The translations under genes and the position numbers were made by a program. A DNA stretch of 47,144 nucleotides from JADCGM01 sp943368345 (GTDB lineage Bacteria > Pseudomonadota > Alphaproteobacteria > Sphingomonadales > Sphingomonadaceae), in the NCBI GenBank assembly GCA_943368345.1, contig CALRKY020000023.1, positions 1 to 47,144 on the forward strand, written 5' to 3'. The notes below the pieces were generated by a model. That model was not told where the DNA came from, ran no database searches, and worked only from the letters and a program-made list of their open reading frames with translations. Positions 23,636 to 29,243 of this stretch are shown piece by piece (the stretch's first letter is position 1; each line of letters starts with the position of its first letter).

Positions 23636-24135
23636 GAACCGTCTGGTCAGGTCAGTATATCGCCGTCGTCGTCGATGGCCGCTGGGAATATGTTAAGCGG
23701 ACGCGCAGCATCAGCGCAGCGGTCATTCTGGCGCTGACCGGTGCAGGCGAGGTGGTGTTGGTCGAGCAGTACCGGGTCCCGCTTGGTCGAAACTGTGTCG
23801 AATTGCCCGCAGGACTGGTTGGAGACGATCAACCGGGTGAGGAACCGGCACAATCCGCTGCGCGCGAACTGGCAGAGGAAACCGGCTACAGCGCTGACCA
23901 TTGGTGTGACCTTGGCGAATATGCCTCCTCCCCCGGCATGGTCGGCGAAACCTTTCGCCTTTTCCGCGCCACGGGTTTGCGGAAAACCGGAGCCGGAGGC
24001 GGTGTGCTGGGCGAAGCAATTACCGTCCATGTGGTGAAGCTGGCCGAAGTGCCCGGCTTTTTGGCGGCCAAACGGGCAGAGGGCTGTGCCGTCGATGTGA
24101 AACTGCTCGCGGTTCTTTCGTTTGCCGGAGATTGA
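23632..24135 (+). CDS. Nudix hydrolase (ADP-ribose pyrophosphatase type)
   Basis: A 167-residue Nudix protein. The Nudix box begins at the G of GDDQPGEE and runs to RELAEETGY, matching the G-x5-E-x7-R-E-U-x-E-E-x-G-U rule exactly. Preceding VVLVEQYRVPLGRNCVELPAG and following YASSPGMVGETFRLF are features of the ADP-ribose/NudF branch. It should cleave ADP-ribose or a similar nucleoside diphosphate derivative in the cytoplasm with magnesium. The ATG overlaps the transporter stop as ATGA, and the frame before it belongs to no plausible gene. Confidence 0.9.
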   Translation: MRTVWSGQYIAVVVDGRWEYVKRTRSISAAVILALTGAGEVVLVEQYRVPLGRNCVELPAGLVGDDQPGEEPAQSAARELAEETGYSADHWCDLGEYASSPGMVGETFRLFRATGLRKTGAGGGVLGEAITVHVVKLAEVPGFLAAKRAEGCAVDVKLLAVLSFAGD

Positions 24136-24150
24136 GGTCGTCATCCTTTG

Positions 24151-24179
24151 TTGCACATCATAAGCATACTTATTATAAT
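24151..24179 (+). promoter_or_regulatory. Promoter and MarR operator of the efflux operon
   Basis: TTGCAC (24151-24156), a 17-base spacer and TATAAT (24174-24179) form a near-consensus promoter. The spacer holds a perfect dyad ATAAG-CATA-CTTAT (24160-24173), the kind of AT-rich palindrome bound by MarR proteins. Transcription would begin at about 24186, within a base or two of the ATG at 24187. Confidence 0.7.
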
Positions 24180-24186
24180 TTAGCAT

Positions 24187-24630
24187 ATGGCTCAGGAGTC
24201 GTTCGCTTTTCTATTGTCCGATGCCGCACGGCTGTTGCGGCGGCGGTTTGATGCGCGGGCGCGGGCGCTGGGCGTGACGCGGGCGCAGTGGCAGGTGCTG
24301 CTGTCGCTGTCGCGGCATGAAGGGATCAATCAGGCTGGCCTTGCCGACCGGCTGGAGGTCGAAACGATCACGCTGTGCCGGATGATCGACCGGTTGTCTG
24401 AAGCAGGGCTTGTCGAACGGCGGGCCGATGCGGCGGATCGCCGGGTCTGGCGCTTGCACCTGACGGTCGCCGCCTGGCCGATCATCGACCGGATGCGGGC
24501 CGTTGCTGACGATGTCGTGGATGAAGCGCTGGGCGCGATGGCGGAGGGTGACCGGTCCCAGCTGAACGATCTTTTGGAGGCGGTGCGGAGCAACCTGTCG
24601 GTTCGGGCCCCCATCGCTGCCCAATATTGA
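24187..24630 (+). CDS. MarR-family transcriptional regulator
   Basis: A 147-residue MarR protein of normal length. The winged helix runs from TRAQWQVLLSLSRHEGINQAG through LADRLEVETITLCRMIDRLS to the wing VERRADAADRRVWRLHLT, flanked by dimerisation helices. It sits at the head of an EmrA-EmrB pair and directly below a promoter containing a perfect dyad. The simplest view is that it represses itself and the pump until a phenolic or drug ligand releases it. No ribosome binding site precedes the ATG, and the promoter geometry suggests a leaderless message. Confidence 0.9.
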   Translation: MAQESFAFLLSDAARLLRRRFDARARALGVTRAQWQVLLSLSRHEGINQAGLADRLEVETITLCRMIDRLSEAGLVERRADAADRRVWRLHLTVAAWPIIDRMRAVADDVVDEALGAMAEGDRSQLNDLLEAVRSNLSVRAPIAAQY

Positions 24631-24639
24631 GGATTTGGT

Positions 24640-25695
24640 GTGACCGAGATGAGCAAGATCAACACGGAATCGGCGACGCCGGTCGACGGCACCGAACCGG
24701 CACAGGGCCGGTCACGGCTGTTGCTGATGATCAGCCTGCCGCTGGTCCTGATCGCGCTGGCCGCCTGGTACTATCTGGCCGGGGCCGGGACGGTGTCCAC
24801 CGACAATGCCTATGTCCGGCAGGACAAAGTCTCGGTCAGTGCCGATGTCAGCGGGCGGATTGCGAAGGTCGCCGTGGCCGAAAACCAGCAGGTGGCAAAG
24901 GGTGCATTGCTGTTCGAGGTTGAACAGGCAACCTACCGTATCGCGCTCGCACAAGCCGAAGCGGCGCTGGCGACCGCCCGGCTGGACGTATCCCAGCTGC
25001 GCACCGGGCTCGCGACCAAGGATGTCAGCATCAAAGGCGCGACCGAGGATGTCGCCTACGCGCAGCAGGACCTTGCCCGCCAGCAGCAATTGCTCCGGGA
25101 GGGGTTCACGACAAGGGCCCGTTTTGATCAGGCGAGCCACGCCTTGGCGCAGGCGCGGGAGGCGCTGGCCCATGCCACAGCCGAAACCGCCAACGCCGCA
25201 GCCGCCCTCGGCGATGCGTCGCGCCCGGATGGGCAGCACCCGTTGATTCTGGCAGCGCTCGCCAAGCGCAACCGGGCTGCGCTGGATCTGGCGCTGACCT
25301 CGGTCCGGGCCCCGGCGGATGGCACAGTCAGTCAGACCGGGCGGCTTCAGGTCGGGACGGTGGCCGCTGTTGGCCTGCCGATGCTGACCATCGTCCGGTC
25401 GGGCAAGCCGTGGATTGAGGCGAATTTCAAGGAAACCGATCTGAGGGACATGGCGGTCGGGCAATCTGCCGAAATCGAACTCGATGCCTATGCCAAGGGC
25501 GTGCTCCACGGACGGGTGGCGAGCATCGGGGCGGGGACCGGGTCGGAATTCTCCGTGCTCCCGGCGCAGAATGCCAGCGGCAACTGGGTCAAGGTCACCC
25601 AGCGCGTGCCAGTGCGGATTGAGCTGATCGAAACGCCCAAGCGGGAGCTGATCGCCGGCCTGAGCGCCAAGGTCACGGTGATGACCGACAAATAA
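24640..25695 (+). CDS. HlyD/EmrA-type membrane fusion protein
   Basis: A 351-residue periplasmic adaptor anchored by one helix (about residues 27-47). A biotinyl-lipoyl half-domain (VSADVSGRIAKVAVAENQQVAKGALLFEV) is followed by a coiled-coil hairpin of about 100 residues rich in Ala/Gln, the second lipoyl half (VRAPADGTVSQTGRLQVGTVA) and a beta-barrel ending in LSAKVTVMTDK. The arrangement is that of EmrA, which links the DHA2 exporter to an outer-membrane channel. GTG 24640 is six bases after GAGGA, which overlaps the MarR stop; ATG 24649 is an alternative. The exporter starts one base after its stop. Confidence 0.9.
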   Translation: MTEMSKINTESATPVDGTEPAQGRSRLLLMISLPLVLIALAAWYYLAGAGTVSTDNAYVRQDKVSVSADVSGRIAKVAVAENQQVAKGALLFEVEQATYRIALAQAEAALATARLDVSQLRTGLATKDVSIKGATEDVAYAQQDLARQQQLLREGFTTRARFDQASHALAQAREALAHATAETANAAAALGDASRPDGQHPLILAALAKRNRAALDLALTSVRAPADGTVSQTGRLQVGTVAAVGLPMLTIVRSGKPWIEANFKETDLRDMAVGQSAEIELDAYAKGVLHGRVASIGAGTGSEFSVLPAQNASGNWVKVTQRVPVRIELIETPKRELIAGLSAKVTVMTDK

Positions 25696-25696
25696 T

Positions 25697-27241
25697 ATGG
25701 CGACCGCCGCGATCCTTCCGGCGGCCGTCGACCGACCCGGCCCCAATCTCGCGCTGATCACCATTGCGGTGATGCTGGCGACGATCATGCAGGTGCTCGA
25801 TTCGACCATCGCCAATGTGGCCCTGCCGCACATGCAGGCGAGCCTCGGTGCGGCGCGCGATACTGTGACCTGGGTGCTGACCAGCTATATCGTCGCCTCC
25901 GCCGTGGCGCTGCCGCTGACCGGCTGGATTGCCGACCGGATCGGGCCGAAGCGGCTGTTTCTGATCGGCATCGCCGGATTTGTCATCGCATCAATGCTGT
26001 GCGGTCTGGCGCAAAGTCTGGCCCAGATGATCCTGTTCCGGGTGGTGCAGGGCGTATTCGGGGCGTTCCTGCTGCCGCTGTCGCAGTCGATCATGCTCGA
26101 TTCATGGCCGCGCGCGCGGCATGGTCAGGCGATGGCGCTTTGGGGGATGGGCATCATGCTCGGCCCGGTCATGGGGCCGTTGATCGGTGGCTGGCTGACC
26201 GAGAATTTCGACTGGCGCTGGGTGTTTTTCATCAACCTGCCGGTCGGCCTCGTGGCGTTTTTCCTCAGCCTTGCGACCTTGACCGAGAAGGCCAAGCGCA
26301 TCCGCCGCTTTGATCTATTCGGCTTTGCCCTGCTCGCCGTTGGGGTTGGTGCGCTGCAACTGATGCTCGACCGGGGTGACCGGCTGGACTGGTTTGAATC
26401 GCCTGAAATCCTCTTCGAAGCTGGGCTGGCAATCAGCGCGCTCTGGGCCTTTGCGATCCACACTGCGACCGCCCGGGACCCGATCTTCGAGCTCGCCTTC
26501 TTCCGGGACCGCAACTTTCTGGTCAGCATGGTCTTCATGTTCCTGCTCGGCATCATGCTGTTTTCTTCAATGGCGCTCCTGCCGCCGATGCTGCAGACCC
26601 TTTATGGCTACCCGGTGCTGACCGCCGGGATTGTCGTCGCCCCTCGCGGTGTCGGGACGCTGATCGCCATGGGCCTTGGCGGCTATCTCGCCGGCCGGAT
26701 CGACCCCCGGCATCTCGTTGCAACCGGGATCGTGCTGACCGCCTGGTCGCTGTACATGATGACCGGCTTTTCGCTGGAAATGGATGCCATGCCGGTGGTG
26801 GTCAGCGGCTTTGTGCAGGGCATCGCCTTTGGCCTGATGATGGTGCCGCTGAACCTCATTGCCTTTGCAACCCTCGACCCCGACAAGCGCACCGACGCCT
26901 CGAGCCTGTACAGCCTTGTCCGCAATGTTGGCAGTTCGATTGGCATTTCGATCGTCACCTTCCTGCTCGCCCGCAATCTGCAGACCAGCCATGCCGATAT
27001 GGTGGCGCATGTGACGCCATTTTCCCTGCCAGTGGACCCGACCATTGCCCGCCAATTTGGCGCGGTCGGGGACACCGCGCTCGCGATGCTCGATGCCGAG
27101 GCGAACCGGCAGGCATTGATGATCGCCTATCTGGATGATTTCCAGCTGCAATTCTGGGGCGCGCTGGCCATGTTGCCGCTGGTCCTCCTCCTCAGAAAGC
27201 CACGCGGGCCGGTCGACGGCACGGTTGCGGTTGGCGAATGA
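25697..27241 (+). CDS. DHA2-family (EmrB-type) multidrug MFS transporter
   Basis: A 514-residue protein with about 14 hydrophobic helices, the DHA2 number. The N-terminal motif MQVLDSTIANVALPHMQASLG, the loop motif GWIADRIGPKRLF and motif C (MGIMLGPVMGPLIGGWLTENFDWRWVFF, in two parts) are standard for EmrB. It should export hydrophobic compounds by proton antiport through EmrA and an outer-membrane TolC-type channel, which is not encoded here. It is separated by one base from emrA and is the last gene of the MarR-controlled operon. Confidence 0.92.
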   Translation: MATAAILPAAVDRPGPNLALITIAVMLATIMQVLDSTIANVALPHMQASLGAARDTVTWVLTSYIVASAVALPLTGWIADRIGPKRLFLIGIAGFVIASMLCGLAQSLAQMILFRVVQGVFGAFLLPLSQSIMLDSWPRARHGQAMALWGMGIMLGPVMGPLIGGWLTENFDWRWVFFINLPVGLVAFFLSLATLTEKAKRIRRFDLFGFALLAVGVGALQLMLDRGDRLDWFESPEILFEAGLAISALWAFAIHTATARDPIFELAFFRDRNFLVSMVFMFLLGIMLFSSMALLPPMLQTLYGYPVLTAGIVVAPRGVGTLIAMGLGGYLAGRIDPRHLVATGIVLTAWSLYMMTGFSLEMDAMPVVVSGFVQGIAFGLMMVPLNLIAFATLDPDKRTDASSLYSLVRNVGSSIGISIVTFLLARNLQTSHADMVAHVTPFSLPVDPTIARQFGAVGDTALAMLDAEANRQALMIAYLDDFQLQFWGALAMLPLVLLLRKPRGPVDGTVAVGE

Positions 27242-27287
27242 TCCGGGGCGTCGCCTTTTTGCCGCCACCCGCCTAATGTCAGGCGCG

Positions 27288-28058
27288 ATGCAACATATAG
27301 CCCATCTGACTGACCGCGCCGTGCTGCGCATCGGTGGCCCGGAGGCGCGGGCCTTTCTGCAAGGGTTGTTGACCAATGACGTCACCGGCCCGCTGCCGGT
27401 CTGGGCCGGATTGCTGACGGCGCAGGGCAAATATCTGTTCGACATGATTCTGCATGACGGTGGGGAGGCGGTGCTGGTCGATGTGCTCGCGACCCGGGCG
27501 CCGGATCTGGCGAAGCGACTGACCCTCTACAAATTGCGCCGCGCGGTGACGATTGAACAGACCGGCTTGCAGGTCTTTGCCCGCTGGGGGGCGGCGGGCA
27601 CAGAGACGCTGGACCCAAGATTGCCAGCCCTCGGCCACCGCTGGGTTGCCGACAACGCCAAACCCAATGCCGACCTTGCCGCCTATGTCGCGCACCGGCT
27701 GAAGCTCGGCATCGCCGACAGCGCGGATTTTGAGGTCGACAAGACCATGTGGCTGGAGACCAACGCGGTCGAGCTGCATGGCGTGAGCTTCACCAAGGGC
27801 TGCTATGTCGGGCAGGAGAATACCGCCCGGATGCACCACCGCGACAAATTGCGGAAACGGCTGTTGCCGGTCACGCTGGCGGGAGACCCCGGCGCGGACC
27901 GCATCATCACGGCGGCGGGGCGTGAGGCCGGAGATTTGCGCACCTGCCAGGGCGGTCGCGGGATCGCGTTTCTGCGGCTGGAACTGCTCGATGGGCTGAT
28001 GGTTGGCGGCGTGCCGGTCACCGCCCACTGGCCGGACTGGTTGCCGCGCGACAAATAG
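27288..28058 (+). CDS. ygfZ: YgfZ/GcvT-like folate-binding Fe-S repair protein
   Basis: A 256-residue YgfZ (Iba57-type) protein. The signature K-G-C-Y-x-G-Q-E is exact, with C172 in KGCYVGQE, followed by NTARMHHRDKLRKRLLPV. The N-terminal GcvT-like part starts HLTDRAVLRIGGPEARAFLQ and GLLTNDVTG. These proteins use tetrahydrofolate to help build or repair Fe-S clusters of enzymes such as MiaB. ATG 27288 fits the family's usual start; ATG 27276 is four codons earlier in frame and cannot be excluded, as neither has a strong ribosome site. Its stop touches the Fur-like site for the next gene. Confidence 0.9.
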   Translation: MQHIAHLTDRAVLRIGGPEARAFLQGLLTNDVTGPLPVWAGLLTAQGKYLFDMILHDGGEAVLVDVLATRAPDLAKRLTLYKLRRAVTIEQTGLQVFARWGAAGTETLDPRLPALGHRWVADNAKPNADLAAYVAHRLKLGIADSADFEVDKTMWLETNAVELHGVSFTKGCYVGQENTARMHHRDKLRKRLLPVTLAGDPGADRIITAAGREAGDLRTCQGGRGIAFLRLELLDGLMVGGVPVTAHWPDWLPRDK

Positions 28059-28075
28059 TTGCAAATCGTTCGCAA
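28059..28075. promoter_or_regulatory. Fur-like palindromic operator upstream of the ferric-reductase-like gene
   Basis: TTGCAAATCGTTCGCAA starts directly after the ygfZ stop and lies 20 bases before the ATG of the reductase-like gene. It differs at one position of 17 from the site at 20467-20483 in front of the siderophore receptor, which implies a common regulator, most simply Fur. Confidence 0.55.
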
Positions 28076-28094
28076 CAAGCTATGCCGGTGGGGC

Positions 28095-28667
28095 ATGAGT
28101 CGTTTTCTGTCGTCCCGCCCGTTCTTTTGGTTGCTGCTGGCCCTGCCGTCGTTCGGCATGATCAACGCCGCCGTCCAGCCGGGTGCCGATCTGGAGGAAT
28201 TGCTCCACCCAACCGGCGAATTTTCGGTGCGCTTCCTCGTCATCGCGATGGCACTGACCCCGCTGGTGCAGCTGTTCCCGGCCAACCGCGTCATCCGCTG
28301 GCTGCTGGCCCGTCGCCGTGCGCTCGGGGTTGCAGCCTTCGGTTACGCCGCGCTCCACACGCTGTTCTACGTGCTGGCGATGGGCAATCTGGATGACATG
28401 CTCGCCGAACTAGGGGCGACCGGTATCTGGACCGGCTGGCTCGCCATGCTGCTGTTCGTGCCGATGGCAGTCACCAGCAATGATGCCGCGATGCGCATAC
28501 TCCGCGCCGGGTGGAAGCGCATCCAGCGGCTGGCCTATCCTGCCGCGCTCCTGACGCTGGTCCACTGGGTCACCGTTCATGACGGGGCCATCGGTGCCGC
28601 CGTACATTTCGCCCCGCTGGCGGTCCTTGAGGCCGTCCGTCTGTTTCGCAACTGGAGACCCACATGA
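28095..28667 (+). CDS. Ferric-reductase-like heme membrane protein (MsrQ/YedZ type)
   Basis: A 190-residue inner-membrane protein with about six helices of the ferric-reductase-like/MsrQ group. Possible heme ligands are H88 (AALHTLFYV) and H157 (LLTLVHWV). In MsrQ the segment before the latter usually reads KRLHRL with a third histidine; here it is KRIQRL, so position 144 is glutamine. No MsrP catalytic subunit is nearby. Instead a PepSY protein follows with an ATGA overlap, and a Fur-like palindrome precedes the gene. Together this favours a role in reducing ferric-siderophore or feeding electrons in iron uptake over methionine sulfoxide repair. ATG 28095 follows GGTGGGG. Confidence 0.75.
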   Translation: MSRFLSSRPFFWLLLALPSFGMINAAVQPGADLEELLHPTGEFSVRFLVIAMALTPLVQLFPANRVIRWLLARRRALGVAAFGYAALHTLFYVLAMGNLDDMLAELGATGIWTGWLAMLLFVPMAVTSNDAAMRILRAGWKRIQRLAYPAALLTLVHWVTVHDGAIGAAVHFAPLAVLEAVRLFRNWRPT

Positions 28668-28954
28668 AATATCTGCTCGCCGCCGCCGCTCTCGCCGTCT
28701 CGGCCCCGGCCTTTGCCACCGGCGTGATGACCTGCAACGTCCCCAAGGCCGACCACAAGCCTGTCGCTGACCTGACCGCCAAGCTGATCAAGGAAGGCTG
28801 GCAGGTCCGCAAGGCCAAGCCCGACGGCGGCTGCTACGAAGTCTATGGCACCACGCCTGAAGGCGACCGGGTTGAGGCCTATTTCGATCCCGCCACCTTT
28901 GAGAAACTCTATGTCGCCCGTCGCGGCGAGGTGCTGTTCAAAAAGGCGCAATAA
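28664..28954 (+). CDS. Small secreted PepSY-domain protein
   Basis: A 96-residue protein with a signal peptide (AAAALAVSAPAFA, cleavage near residue 18) and a single PepSY-type domain: LTAKLIKEGWQVRKAKPDGGCYEVYGTTPEGDRVEAYFDP, read in consecutive parts. There are two cysteines in the mature chain. PepSY units occur in periplasmic parts of iron reductases and in protease inhibitors. Its start overlaps the stop of the reductase-like gene (ATGA), and both are under the Fur-like site, so it may act as the periplasmic partner of that protein. The biochemical role is unknown. Confidence 0.8.
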   Translation: MKYLLAAAALAVSAPAFATGVMTCNVPKADHKPVADLTAKLIKEGWQVRKAKPDGGCYEVYGTTPEGDRVEAYFDPATFEKLYVARRGEVLFKKAQ

Positions 28955-28991
28955 CTGGACATAGGGCAAGGCGGCGGGTTAGCTTTCGACC

Positions 28992-29108
28992 ATGACCCGC
29001 CGCCAAAAAAAGCGCCCGCCAACCCCGCTGCACGACCGCAAATTGCTCGGCATGCTTGCGATCTGCGGGGCAATGTTGCTGGGGTTCGTGATATTTGTGT
29101 CGGGGTGA
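28992..29108 (+). CDS. Small single-pass membrane protein, 38 residues
   Basis: An open frame of 38 codons: a basic N-terminus (MTRRQKKRPPTPLHDRKLLG) followed by a hydrophobic stretch (MLAICGAMLLGFVIFVSG), ending in TGA. This charge-then-helix layout is typical of small inner-membrane proteins with the N-terminus inside. It lies 37 bases after the PepSY gene in the same direction and may share its transcript. GGCGGG upstream is only a modest ribosome site. I do not recognise a family, and chance cannot be ruled out. Confidence 0.45.
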   Translation: MTRRQKKRPPTPLHDRKLLGMLAICGAMLLGFVIFVSG

Positions 29109-29132
29109 TTTCCGGCTCAGTTTTCAAGTTTT

Positions 29133-29184
29133 CCGTCTGTCCTGAGCCTGTCGCAGGGCTCTTCGACAGGCTCAGGGCTGACGG
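29133..29184. repeat. REP-like palindrome
   Basis: CCTGAGCCTGTCG (29141-29153) and CGACAGGCTCAGG (29164-29176) form a perfect 13-base stem with a ten-base loop. An outer CCGTC/GACGG pair extends the structure to 29133-29184. The core GAGCCTGTCG is the sequence found in the dispersed palindromes of sphingomonad chromosomes. It lies between convergent genes, a usual REP position. Confidence 0.75.
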
Positions 29185-29215
29185 ATTCGTTTGATCACAT
29201 ACAATTGACCGTAAG

Positions 29216-29238
29216 TCCTGAGCTTGTCGAAGGACAGG
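29216..29238. repeat. Second, degenerate REP-like copy
   Basis: A shorter relative of the palindrome 40 bases upstream: GTCCTGAGCTTGTCGAAGGAC, followed by AG. It can fold through GTCCT and AGGAC. It ends a few bases before the stop codon of valS and may help end that transcript. The bases between the two copies (29185-29215) show nothing else. Confidence 0.65.
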
Positions 29239-29243
29239 TACGT

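Noticed and set aside
27242..27262. Possible terminator (short GGC/GCC stem then five T) after emrB
   Set aside because: The stem is only three to four pairs, too weak to call.
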